A stretch of DNA of 17,054 nucleotides. It comes from Desulfobacterales bacterium HSG17. GTDB lineage: Bacteria; Desulfobacterota; Desulfobacteria; Desulfobacterales; Desulfococcaceae. The translations under genes were made by a program, and so were the position numbers. Positions within the stretch are counted from its first letter, which is position 1. Each line of letters opens with the position of its first letter. Where the stretch lies: contig JAUCGD010000017.1 in NCBI GenBank assembly GCA_030377945.1, positions 17,501-34,554 of the forward strand, read 5' to 3'. Below are positions 8,422-17,054 of this stretch, piece by piece. The notes beneath the pieces were generated by a model, which was not told where the DNA came from, searched no databases, and saw nothing but the letters and a program-made list of their open reading frames with translations.

Positions 8422-9936
8422 TTATACGGCATCCTTGAATTCTTCGTCATAGGCTTCAAGGCATTGTTTCAATTTACCTTCAATTTCATCAGTGATCTCT
8501 TCTTTCTCTTTGAGATCTGAAAAAATTTCAGGAAAACGACTTTCAACAAATGGATAAAGACCTTCTTCATATTGAGCAACAGCTGTTTTTGGATATTTAT
8601 CAATATATCCTTTGGTTCCTGCATAAAGGGCTGTTACCATTTTTTCCATGGGAAGCGGTTGAAACTGAGGTTGTTTTAAAAGTTCAACAAGTCTTTCACC
8701 ACGGGTCAACTGTTTCTGGGTTGCTTCATCAAGATCAGAACCAAATGCAGCAAATGCTTCCAATTCACGAAACTGGGCAAGATCAAGACGCAAAGTTCCT
8801 GCGACTTGTTTCATTGCCTTTACCTGGGCTGCACCACCAACCCTTGATACTGACAAGCCAACATCAATGGCAGGTCTGATACCTGCAAAGAAAAGATCTT
8901 TATCAAGGAAAATCTGACCATCGGTAATGGAGATAACATTTGTAGGAATAAATGCAGATACATCACCTTCTTGAGTTTCAATGATGGGAAGTGCTGTTAG
9001 AGAACCTGCACCCTCTGCATCACTTAATTTTGCAGATCTTTCAAGAAGCCTTGAATGGTTATAAAAAATATCTCCGGGAAAAGCTTCACGTCCTGGAGGA
9101 CGTCTCAGAAGCAAAGATACCTGACGATATGCTGCTGCCTGTTTTGAAAGATCATCATAGATAATAAGTGAATGCTCACCTTTGTCTCTGAAATATTCAG
9201 CCATTGCACAACCTGCATAGGGTGCAAGATACTGCATTGCCGCAGCTTCAGACGCGGATGCAATAACAACAGTTGTATATTCCATGGCACCATGCTCTTC
9301 AAGGGCAGCAACAACCTGGGCTACCGTTGATTTTTTCTGACCGCAGGCAACATAGATACATTTAATGTCAGATTCTTTTTGAGCAATGATTGCATCAACT
9401 GCAACAGCTGTCTTACCGATCTGACGGTCACCAATGATAAGTTCGCGCTGTCCTCTTCCAACAGGAGTCATACCATCAACAGCTTTTGCTCCTGTATAGC
9501 AAGGTTCATGAACTGATTTTCTTGCAATAACTCCAGGAGCTACCAATTCCATATTCATAAAAGTTTTAGAATTAATTGGACCCTTACCATCTACTGGTTC
9601 ACCTGTGGTGGTCACAACACGACCGAGAAGTTCTTCTCCAACAGGTACAGAGGCAATACGATCTGTACGTTTTACTGTATCACCCTCTTTAATTTTTTTA
9701 TCATCACCTAGAATCGCAACTCCAACGTTGTCTGCCTCAAGGTTTAATGCAAGCCCGAGAATTCCGCCAGGAAATTCAACCAGCTCCATTGCTTTAACTT
9801 TTTCCAGACCATATACCCGGGCAATACCATCACCCGCAGAGAGAACCACACCTGTTTCGCTCAGGTCCACCTCTGCATCAAATCCTTTGATCTGATCTTT
9901 AATTATTTGACTTATCTCTTCTGCTTTAATTTCCAT
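8422..9936 (-). CDS. atpA: F1 ATP synthase alpha subunit
   Basis: Alpha holds non-catalytic nucleotide sites and supplies the arginine finger to beta. The 504-residue product has the N-terminal delta-binding helix and barrel, Walker A GDRQIGKT (169-176), the [11 protein letters not shown] stretch, the [10 protein letters not shown] loop, and [11 protein letters not shown] carrying the arginine finger. Its ATG overlaps the atpH stop by one base (TAATG), indicating coupled translation, with GGTGAG 8 nt before the start. Confidence 0.98.
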   Translation of the reverse strand: MEIKAEEISQIIKDQIKGFDAEVDLSETGVVLSAGDGIARVYGLEKVKAMELVEFPGGILGLALNLEADNVGVAILGDDKKIKEGDTVKRTDRIASVPVGEELLGRVVTTTGEPVDGKGPINSKTFMNMELVAPGVIARKSVHEPCYTGAKAVDGMTPVGRGQRELIIGDRQIGKTAVAVDAIIAQKESDIKCIYVACGQKKSTVAQVVAALEEHGAMEYTTVVIASASEAAAMQYLAPYAGCAMAEYFRDKGEHSLIIYDDLSKQAAAYRQVSLLLRRPPGREAFPGDIFYNHSRLLERSAKLSDAEGAGSLTALPIIETQEGDVSAFIPTNVISITDGQIFLDKDLFFAGIRPAIDVGLSVSRVGGAAQVKAMKQVAGTLRLDLAQFRELEAFAAFGSDLDEATQKQLTRGERLVELLKQPQFQPLPMEKMVTALYAGTKGYIDKYPKTAVAQYEEGLYPFVESRFPEIFSDLKEKEEITDEIEGKLKQCLEAYDEEFKDAV

Positions 9937-10487
9937 TAGACACTCTCACCTTTTTTTAATGTTTCACTCATATTAATCAGCTGAGTTCTTACACTGCCGT
10001 CCAGAACAAGGTCACCTATTTTTGTAACCACTCCACCTATGAGATCTGGATCCTGGTCAACGTTCAGAACAATAGTTTTTCCAGTTTTTTTAGATAAAGC
10101 CTCTTTGATCTTATTAACTGCATCTGAAGAGAGTTCAGTTGCAGAAACAATACTTGCTTTCACAACGCCTTTAAGTTCATCTGCTAAATCGTTATAATAG
10201 GAAGCAATCTCTCTTAAAAACCCAATTCGTCCTTTATCAAACAAAAGGATTAAAAAAGATTTCATAATAGCTGATAAATCCAAAGCAGCAAGTACTGCCT
10301 CAAGAACTTTTTTCCTGTCATTTTTATTGAATAGAGGATTTGTCAATGCTTTTTCAAAACCTTCTTGTGTATCAAAGAGCCCGGCAATAGAACCAAGCTC
10401 TTTATTATACTGTTCAGCCATACCATCTTCTTGACCTATAAGAATCAATGCTTTGGCATAACGTCTGGAAACTGCAAGATTTTTCAT
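9936..10487 (-). CDS. atpH: F1 ATP synthase delta subunit
   Basis: Delta (the OSCP homologue) sits on top of F1 and ties it to the peripheral b/b' stalk. The 183-residue product starts [11 protein letters not shown], the typical N-terminal helix of the family, contains [20 protein letters not shown] (about 46-65) and ends with the conserved [25 protein letters not shown] (about 146-170). Both ends overlap neighbours by one base: TAATG with atpF upstream and TAATG with atpA downstream. AAGGTGG precedes the ATG. Confidence 0.97.
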   Translation of the reverse strand: MKNLAVSRRYAKALILIGQEDGMAEQYNKELGSIAGLFDTQEGFEKALTNPLFNKNDRKKVLEAVLAALDLSAIMKSFLILLFDKGRIGFLREIASYYNDLADELKGVVKASIVSATELSSDAVNKIKEALSKKTGKTIVLNVDQDPDLIGGVVTKIGDLVLDGSVRTQLINMSETLKKGESV

Positions 10488-11080
10488 TATGCCACCACCT
10501 TTTTTAAATATTGATCAACAAGTTTATCCTGATCATCAGACGAAATAGAGACTCGAACAACTTCTTCGGCTTTTGCCATTGCTTGTGAAGCAATTTCCAG
10601 TTGAAGTTTGGCTTTTGCAGACTTGAACTCCTGCTCTATGGTATGCTTTGCCATATCTTCAAGTTTTTCAGCCTGGACCTGTGCTTCCGCGATAATCCGG
10701 GTTTTGGCTTCTTCACCCTGTTTAATGTAATTTTCAACAATCTGCTTTGATTCCTGATCAAGATTTTTAAACTTGGCCTGATATTGGGCAAGCTCCTTTT
10801 GGGCATCTGTTTTTTTCTGTTCAAGTTCTTTAATCTCATCTTCAATATTTTTTTTACGGGATGAAAAAAACTCAACAACAGGTTTTTTTAAAAGAAAAAA
10901 ACCAATAATGATAAGAATACCAAAATTCAATGTTTTCCAGGTATCGGTTATAAGCCAGTTATTGTGGACGCCGCCATCACCACCAGATGATGCACATGCG
11001 ATACTGCCAATTGCCAGGATAATACCTGCAACAGGTATAAAAATCCTAAACAATTTTTTAATTCCCTCATTAACTTTCAT
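10487..11080 (-). CDS. atpF: F0 ATP synthase b subunit with signal-like N terminus
   Basis: Subunit b anchors the stator stalk in the membrane. The start used is ATG 11080-11078, which shares its A with the b' stop (TGATG) and has GGGAGGG 7 nt upstream. A TTG two codons earlier is in frame but only 1 nt from that site, so it is unlikely. The 197-residue product has an N-terminal signal-like hydrophobic stretch (about 12-28) ending in ACA-SSGG, then the usual membrane helix (about 50-65), then a long charged coiled-coil dimerisation region. The alanine-x-alanine site suggests that the leader is cleaved and the b N terminus lies outside the inner membrane; similar leaders are known in b subunits of related bacteria. 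The cysteine lacks a normal lipobox. Confidence 0.93.
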   Translation of the reverse strand: MKVNEGIKKLFRIFIPVAGIILAIGSIACASSGGDGGVHNNWLITDTWKTLNFGILIIIGFFLLKKPVVEFFSSRKKNIEDEIKELEQKKTDAQKELAQYQAKFKNLDQESKQIVENYIKQGEEAKTRIIAEAQVQAEKLEDMAKHTIEQEFKSAKAKLQLEIASQAMAKAEEVVRVSISSDDQDKLVDQYLKKVVA

Positions 11081-11511
11081 CAGCAAGCCCTCCCGAGAAT
11101 TTTTTCACCTATGGCCTTGGCATATATCTCCACCTCACCTTCAAGCGATTTGCGAGCCTGCTCAGTTTCATCTGCCACCTGCTGTTTTATCTTTGCAAGG
11201 TTAGCTTGAGCTTTTGCGTTAATCTTGTCTAATATCTCTTTTTCCTCTTTTGATGCTTCATCTATAAAGGTTTCTTTCTCTTTCAAACCTTTGGTTCTGG
11301 CAACTTTCAATCCGTCTTTATAGGCATCTTCTCCAGCAACAAGGTCGCTTGAAGCTTTTTTTGCCTCTTTTTGCATACCTTCAATTTTTGCCTTTCTGTC
11401 AAGAAGTACTTTCCGGATTGGTTTGTACAAAACCAGATTCAACACAAAAAGCAGAACAAGGAAATTGACCATCTGATATAATACCGATATATCAGGAATT
11501 ACCTTTATCAT
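11080..11511 (-). CDS. atpF': F0 ATP synthase b' subunit
   Basis: This is a second, divergent b-type subunit. In enzymes with b and b' the stator stalk is a heterodimer. The 143-residue product has one membrane helix (about 10-31; VLYQMVNFLVLLFVLNLVLYKPI) at the very N terminus and then a charged helix to the end. Compared with the next gene it lacks the signal-like leader and is about 50 residues shorter. ATG is preceded by GGAGGG. It is the first gene of the ATP synthase run; atpB (a), atpE (c) and atpI are not in the window and must be encoded elsewhere. Confidence 0.93.
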   Translation of the reverse strand: MIKVIPDISVLYQMVNFLVLLFVLNLVLYKPIRKVLLDRKAKIEGMQKEAKKASSDLVAGEDAYKDGLKVARTKGLKEKETFIDEASKEEKEILDKINAKAQANLAKIKQQVADETEQARKSLEGEVEIYAKAIGEKILGRAC

Positions 11512-11561
11512 AAATCCCTCCGCCAGTTAATAGTTATAAAAACAACTACTTGTATCCTCCT

Positions 11562-11585
11562 GACTGTTTTTACACAAAAACAGCC
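11562..11585 (-). other. hairpin in the atp leader, followed by an orphan AGGAGG
   Basis: CTGTTTTT and AAAAACAG pair perfectly (8 bp) around GTGT (11583-11564), with a further G-U and G-C pair below. AGGAGG (11561-11556) follows at once, 44 nt before the real start of b', and has no convincing reading frame behind it: TTG at a 10-nt gap gives only three codons. The AGGAGG may be chance or may be masked by the stem. No T-run follows, so termination is unlikely. Confidence 0.45.
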
Positions 11586-11624
11586 TAATTTCTAACAATA
11601 ATACATTCTCACAACACCGAGAAT

Positions 11625-11653
11625 TCAGTAACATCCGCCAAATCATTTGTCAA
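11625..11653 (-). promoter_or_regulatory. candidate atp operon promoter
   Basis: A perfect -35 box TTGACA (11653-11648) lies 33 nt after the rodA stop. Seventeen nt on, the -10 position reads TACTGA, a poor match, but TG one base upstream gives an extended -10 form. A small inverted repeat ATTCTC/GAGAAT (11624-11605) sits at the expected start region. No terminator was found after rodA, so read-through from the mre cluster is also possible. Confidence 0.4.
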
Positions 11654-11685
11654 CATTGAAATAAAATATTTAAAAAGATAAAAAC

Positions 11686-12792
11686 TTAATGAGAAGAGAA
11701 CTTTCTCATACTGATATTTAAAAGAATTCCAAACCCGACCATATTGGTAATTACAGAGGAGCCTCCATATGAGACAAGAGGCAGGGGAACACCCACAACG
11801 GGCATAAGTCCCATAACCATACCAATATTAATAAATATCTGACAAAAAATCATTGAAGTAATCCCAAATGCCAGAATGGAACCAAACATATCCCTGCAAT
11901 TATATGCTATATTTAATCCCCAAAACAGCAAGATAAAGTAGAGGATTAACAGTATAGCGCATCCCATAAGCCCCCACTCTTCAGCAAGGACAGATACAAT
12001 AAAATCTGTATGCTGTTCCGGCAGAAAAGAGAGTGAATTTTGAGTACCTTTTAAAAAACCTTTTCCTGTCAACATGCCTGAACCAATTGCTATTTTTGAT
12101 TGAATAATATGGTACCCTGATCCAAGGGGATCCCTGTCTGGATTTAAAAATGTCAGTATTCTTGATTTTTGATAATCTTTTAAAATAAACCAAATCATAG
12201 GGATAGATGCAAGAGAAAGACCTGACAAAGCGAAAAATACTTTTCGTTCCACTTTTACAAACAAGGTTATTGCAGTTGCAATAAAAAGTAAAAGTAATCC
12301 AGTACCAAGATCCGGCTGTTTTACGATCAAGACAAAAGGAATCATGCATAAAACAGCAGGTTTAATCAGTTTCCTGAAATTCAGACCGGTTTGACAGGCA
12401 CAGGTTGAATATACAGACGAAAGGCTGATGATCAAGGCAATTTTCATTAACTCAGATGGTTGAATTCTGATAAATCCAAGCATAAGCCATCTCCTGGAAC
12501 CTCCACCAAGCTGACCAAAAAGCAAAACACTGATTAATAACCCAACACAGAGAGCATAAATAAACAGGTTTAATTTATCCAACTCCCTGTAATCGAACAT
12601 CAAAGAGATCATCATGATACTCAATCCAGATCCCATCCAGATAACCTGTTTTTTAAAAAGAGTATGAACCACTCCTGCATCATGACCGGCTGTCAATGCG
12701 CTATATAAAATTGTAAGACCTACGCTGCTGATTAACAGGATTAAGACAATTAAACCCCAGTCAAAATTTTTCACCAACCTTCTATCGAACAT
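11686..12792 (-). CDS. rodA: peptidoglycan glycosyltransferase RodA (SEDS family)
   Basis: RodA polymerises lipid II into glycan strands for sidewall growth, paired with the PBP2 transpeptidase. The 368-residue product is a multi-pass membrane protein with about ten hydrophobic segments. Conserved SEDS features are RWLMLGFIRIQPSELMKIAL (101-120), KQPDLGT (158-164), LPEQHTDFIVSVLAEEWG (257-274; D263 is the likely essential aspartate) and the C-terminal GVPLPLVSYGGSS (about 334-346). The length fits RodA. It begins 35 nt after mrdA, the gene for its partner, which favours RodA over FtsW. The ribosome-binding site is weak (GGGG). Confidence 0.94.
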   Translation of the reverse strand: MFDRRLVKNFDWGLIVLILLISSVGLTILYSALTAGHDAGVVHTLFKKQVIWMGSGLSIMMISLMFDYRELDKLNLFIYALCVGLLISVLLFGQLGGGSRRWLMLGFIRIQPSELMKIALIISLSSVYSTCACQTGLNFRKLIKPAVLCMIPFVLIVKQPDLGTGLLLLFIATAITLFVKVERKVFFALSGLSLASIPMIWFILKDYQKSRILTFLNPDRDPLGSGYHIIQSKIAIGSGMLTGKGFLKGTQNSLSFLPEQHTDFIVSVLAEEWGLMGCAILLILYFILLFWGLNIAYNCRDMFGSILAFGITSMIFCQIFINIGMVMGLMPVVGVPLPLVSYGGSSVITNMVGFGILLNISMRKFSSH

Positions 12793-12827
12793 CTACTACC
12801 CCGCTTGGAAAAAATTCCAGAAAAAAT

Positions 12828-14681
12828 TCATTGTACAACAGCCTGTTGCTTTTTTTTGATTAAATAGTTCTCAGCATATTGCTTAATCAAAGCTCCTGCA
12901 ACAGGAGCAGCAGCGCTTGAACCATGTTCACCATGTTCTATCATTACAGATATTGCAATAACAGGGTTATCAGCGGGAGCATAACATACAAACCAGGCAT
13001 GATCCCTTCGTGAATACTCTATATTTTTAAAATCAATTTCTTCACCTTGTTTAATGCTGAAAACCTGAGCAGTTCCAGTCTTCCCCGCTATTTCAACATT
13101 CTTTAGCCTGATCCTTCTTGCAGTACCACGATCTCCCTGAACAACATTTAAAAGAGCTCTTCTAACTATCTCCAAAGTCTCTTTGCTGGCTGGCAACCCA
13201 CCATTAATTTCAGGATCAATTTTTTTTACAATTTTTCCATCACTGTTCTCAATGGTTTTAACTATTCGCGGCCTGTATAGAGTACCTCCATTGCCTACGG
13301 CTGCTATAAAAACAGCCATTTGTAAAGGAGTTACAAGATTAAATCCCTGACCTATGGCAATTGAAAGTGTTTCACCACCCTGCCATGGTTCATTAAATCG
13401 CCTCTCCTTCCAGGCCGAAGTTGGCACAAGCCCTTTTCTTTCATTATCCAGCGTAATACCGGTCTTTACCCCAAGGCCACAACCAATTGCATATTGTGCC
13501 AGAGTATCGACCCCAACTTTAATCCCTGCCTGATAATAAAAAACATCACAAGATTGTGTCAGGCCATCAATGACATCCATATTGCCATGCCCATATTTTT
13601 GCCAGCAACGATATCTTCTATTACCATATTTTATAAACCCTGGACAAAATACAGAAGTGTTTATATCAATATGTTTTTCCTCAAGAGCAGCAAAAGAGGT
13701 AACAATCTTGTAGGTTGAAGCTGGAGGATATTCTGCCTGAATAGCCTTATTTATCATTGGTTTTCCAGAGTGAGCCATTAATTCTGCCCATTTGTTTGTA
13801 CTGATCCCACCAATAAAATCATTTTGATCAAAGCTTGGATTGCTTGCCATAACAAGGACATCCCCATTTCTGGGATCAATTGCAACAACAGCACCTTCCT
13901 TATTTTGAAGCATTTTTTCAGCTGTTAACTGTAATTCAAGGTTCAGAGTAAGGTTCAGATCAAAGCCTGGTACTGAGTCAATAGTTCGCAAAACCTTAAT
14001 GATTCTTCCAGTGGCATCAACTTCTACCTGTTTGCCACCACGTTTACCGTGCAGGTATTTTTGAAAACTTTTTTCAATACCATATTTTCCAATAGAGTCT
14101 CCAGATTTAACGTTAAGATACTTTCCACTTTTTAACTCACTGACATTGATCTCTCCTAGATATCCAAGAAGATGGGCAGCCGTTTTTTTATAAATATAAT
14201 ACCTTGTGGGTTCTATATCAATCTGAATTCCCGGAAGATCAAATTTGTGCGCCTCAATAACAGCAAGCTGATCTCTTGATATACTGTTTTTAAGTGTTAC
14301 AGGTTTATAAAAAGCACTTTTACCTGCCTTTTCAACATTATCCAAGAGTTCTTGAAAAGGTATTTGAATCAAGTCAGCAACTTTTCTAACAATTCTTCTT
14401 ACATCTCCAGCATCTTCACGCACTATTTTTAAATTAAAAGAAGGTCTGTTATCAACCAGTAATTTTTTATTTCTATCAAATATAAGTCCCCGGGACGATT
14501 TAATACTTTTCAGGCGAACAGCATTTTTTTCAGATAAAAGTCTGAACTGTTCTCCTTTAATAACTTGAAGATACACAAGTCGCAGAAATAAAAGTGAAAA
14601 TACCAAAAGAATACAAATACTTGCACCTATAAGCCGTTGTTTAATCCACTCTTTATCAGAATTTTTATCAAATTGCGTCAA
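12828..14681 (-). CDS. mrdA: penicillin-binding protein 2 (elongation transpeptidase)
   Basis: PBP2 cross-links peptidoglycan in the elongasome. The 617-residue product has a short cytoplasmic tail, one membrane helix (about 17-40), the pedestal/dimerisation region beginning RGLIFDRNKKLL (64-75) and a C-terminal transpeptidase domain. Catalytic motifs are STYK (S322, K325), SCD (377-379) and KTG (534-536). CWQKYGHG (359-366) is also typical. The start is TTG (14681-14679): no ATG or GTG lies near, and the stop codon of mreD, in the same frame, is only three codons upstream. The likely ribosome-binding site AAAGG is in the mreD end, about 13 nt away, so translation probably depends on coupling. 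Confidence 0.95.
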   Translation of the reverse strand: MTQFDKNSDKEWIKQRLIGASICILLVFSLLFLRLVYLQVIKGEQFRLLSEKNAVRLKSIKSSRGLIFDRNKKLLVDNRPSFNLKIVREDAGDVRRIVRKVADLIQIPFQELLDNVEKAGKSAFYKPVTLKNSISRDQLAVIEAHKFDLPGIQIDIEPTRYYIYKKTAAHLLGYLGEINVSELKSGKYLNVKSGDSIGKYGIEKSFQKYLHGKRGGKQVEVDATGRIIKVLRTIDSVPGFDLNLTLNLELQLTAEKMLQNKEGAVVAIDPRNGDVLVMASNPSFDQNDFIGGISTNKWAELMAHSGKPMINKAIQAEYPPASTYKIVTSFAALEEKHIDINTSVFCPGFIKYGNRRYRCWQKYGHGNMDVIDGLTQSCDVFYYQAGIKVGVDTLAQYAIGCGLGVKTGITLDNERKGLVPTSAWKERRFNEPWQGGETLSIAIGQGFNLVTPLQMAVFIAAVGNGGTLYRPRIVKTIENSDGKIVKKIDPEINGGLPASKETLEIVRRALLNVVQGDRGTARRIRLKNVEIAGKTGTAQVFSIKQGEEIDFKNIEYSRRDHAWFVCYAPADNPVIAISVMIEHGEHGSSAAAPVAGALIKQYAENYLIKKKQQAVVQ

Positions 14682-14690
14682 TCCGGGATA

Positions 14691-15221
14691 CTAACCTTTA
14701 TAATTTTGAATAAACTGTTTGTGCATTAATTCTGCCATAAGATTCCACCGCACCCAAAAAATATTTACTGCCCATATACTCAAAGGAATAAAAATAAATC
14801 CCCAGAAAGCCTGTTTTATCAACAGATCAAAATCAAACTCCAATAAACCGCTACTACCCTGGCGGATCAATATTGAAAACAGTAACAACAGATGTTGGAT
14901 AATAACAGATGCAAGGCTTATACACACAGCAAAAATGGCGCTTTGATCAAAAAACAGTTGTCTGGCTATATACACCATCATATATATCCATAAATATGAC
15001 AAGACATAATAACTAAATGGAACACCTGAAATACTATCCATAATGCATCCAATAACAATAATGGCAAAAATCATTGTGTGACGGGTGGCAATAAGGCTTA
15101 AAAAAAATATATCAATAATCAACAGATCAAAACTTTGTGCAGACCATGAAAAGAATGGAAGAACAATTGATTGAACGATAATTAAAAAAAAAGTTAAAAT
15201 GATAAAAAACAATGTTTTCAT
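14691..15221 (-). CDS. mreD: rod shape-determining membrane protein MreD
   Basis: MreD is a small integral membrane protein of the elongasome that acts with MreC. The 176-residue product is very hydrophobic with about five membrane segments (near 3-22, 33-50, 52-66, 70-88, 95-118) and a further one at about 138-155. DSISGVPFSYYVLSYLWIYM (62-81) resembles the conserved MreD core. Its ATG overlaps the mreC stop by four bases (ATGA), indicating coupled translation. Confidence 0.9.
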   Translation of the reverse strand: MKTLFFIILTFFLIIVQSIVLPFFSWSAQSFDLLIIDIFFLSLIATRHTMIFAIIVIGCIMDSISGVPFSYYVLSYLWIYMMVYIARQLFFDQSAIFAVCISLASVIIQHLLLLFSILIRQGSSGLLEFDFDLLIKQAFWGFIFIPLSIWAVNIFWVRWNLMAELMHKQFIQNYKG

Positions 15222-16024
15222 CTTTTTATTACAAGAACTTCTTCTATTTTATCAAAATCAACACTGGTCTTAATGGTTATATTCTGAAAGAGTTGCGAAT
15301 GCCCCTTTGTCACTTTTAACACTCTGCCAATTGGAAGCCCTTTGGGAAAAACTTGATCCAAACCAGATGATATAATCATTTCATCTATTTTTACTTCGTC
15401 TTTTTTTAAAGTATATACAAAAGAGCAATCATCCTGATTGTTGCCTTTAACTATGCCCCGGACACGGGAATTTTGTACAAGAGCATCAACAGAACTATTT
15501 CTGTCAATAATTAAAAGCACTCTTGAAGATTTCGCTGAAACTTTAATTATTTTCCCAACAATTCCTTCAGAAACAAGAACAGGATTGCCTTTATTCAAAC
15601 CATCATTTGTTCCTTTATCAATCATAATGGTTTTAAACCAAGGAGATGGATCCCTTGCTATAATTTGAGCTGCCACATAAGTATCTGGGACTTGACCTGT
15701 AAAATTAACAAATCTTTTAAGCCGGATATTTTCAAGTTTTAACTCTTCATAGCGGGTTTTAATCTCTATTGCATTTCCCAGTTGTTTTTTGAGTTGGATA
15801 TTTTCCTGGACAGCAATAACAGATATAAAATATGTATCCCAGATATTCTGGATATAATGAATGCTTTTGGTCACTGCATGCTGGGCAGGAGATATAATGG
15901 TAATGAACAGGCGTTCAATACCGTTGACGGGTAAAGAATCTCTGCTGCTCATGCTGATTACTATAAAATTAATAGCAATAAACAGAGCAATTCCAACAAA
16001 GATAAACAATTTGCGTGAAAACAT
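15218..16024 (-). CDS. mreC: rod shape-determining protein MreC
   Basis: MreC is a periplasmic scaffold anchored in the inner membrane that activates the PBP2-RodA pair. The 268-residue product has a short cytoplasmic start, one membrane helix (about 6-25), a coiled coil (about 72-107; VQENIQLKKQL ... ELKLENIRLKRFV) and a beta-rich C-terminal domain containing VAAQIIARDPSPWFKTIMIDKGTNDGL and GIVGKIIKVSAKSSRVLLIID. The length is usual for the family. The ATG follows the mreB stop by 4 nt without a good ribosome-binding site, so coupling to mreB is likely. Confidence 0.95.
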   Translation of the reverse strand: MFSRKLFIFVGIALFIAINFIVISMSSRDSLPVNGIERLFITIISPAQHAVTKSIHYIQNIWDTYFISVIAVQENIQLKKQLGNAIEIKTRYEELKLENIRLKRFVNFTGQVPDTYVAAQIIARDPSPWFKTIMIDKGTNDGLNKGNPVLVSEGIVGKIIKVSAKSSRVLLIIDRNSSVDALVQNSRVRGIVKGNNQDDCSFVYTLKKDEVKIDEMIISSGLDQVFPKGLPIGRVLKVTKGHSQLFQNITIKTSVDFDKIEEVLVIKR

Positions 16025-16028
16025 TAAA

Positions 16029-17054
<1,026 letters not shown>

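Noticed and set aside
10990..11000. Lipoprotein site at the cysteine of the atpF leader
   Set aside because: The residues before the cysteine (S-I-A) do not fit a lipobox, which needs L, V or I at -3; an ACA signal peptidase I site is a better reading.
11081..11086. TTG at 11086 as the start of atpF
   Set aside because: It is only 1 nt from GGGAGGG, while ATG 11080 is at a normal 7-nt distance and forms the TGATG coupling seen at neighbouring junctions.

Overview
The window reads as a single-direction stretch of chromosome from an AT-rich member of the Desulfobacterota (former Deltaproteobacteria), most likely Desulfobacteraceae. This is inferred from the style of the partial 16S rRNA, from RNase Y occurring with ZapA/ZapB and a 6S RNA, and from an F-type ATP synthase with paired b and b' subunits and no a or c gene beside them. 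All supported genes lie on the minus strand, so transcription runs from position 17054 towards position 1.

In transcription order: (1) 17054-11686, the cell-elongation cluster mreB (its first few codons lie outside the window), mreC, mreD, mrdA (PBP2) and rodA, packed with 4-35 nt gaps or overlaps. (2) 11685-11512, an intergenic leader with a candidate promoter and a strong hairpin. (3) 11511-5494, the ATP synthase genes b', b, delta, alpha, gamma, beta, epsilon, ending in a clear intrinsic terminator at 5447-5394. (4) 5343-4594, a stand-alone GlmU-type uridylyltransferase domain, in the same place after atpC that glmU holds in E. coli but lacking the acetyltransferase half. (5) a near-consensus promoter, then the coiled-coil ZapB-like gene, zapA and a 6S RNA (about 3906-3708). 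(6) after a 190-nt leader with a perfect 16-bp palindrome, rny (RNase Y) and tyrS. (7) an rRNA promoter just after the tyrS stop, a structured leader with a boxA-like antitermination signal, and the first ~443 nt of 16S rRNA, which runs off the left edge.

Functionally this is a growth and housekeeping block: sidewall peptidoglycan synthesis and its cytoskeleton, energy conversion, a UDP-GlcNAc-type precursor enzyme, Z-ring assembly factors, a global RNA polymerase regulator (6S), mRNA decay, tyrosine tRNA charging and ribosome synthesis. I found no mobile element, CRISPR array, tRNA, defence system or plainly new multi-gene system. The points most worth a second look are the single-domain GlmU, the 6S RNA whose 11-bp closing stem overlaps its only nearby promoter candidate, the nested palindrome before rny, the almost leaderless promoter of zapB, and the alternative hairpins between atpD and atpC. 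Three starts differ from the longest or ATG-only reading: TTG for zapA and mrdA, and an ATG two codons in for atpF.
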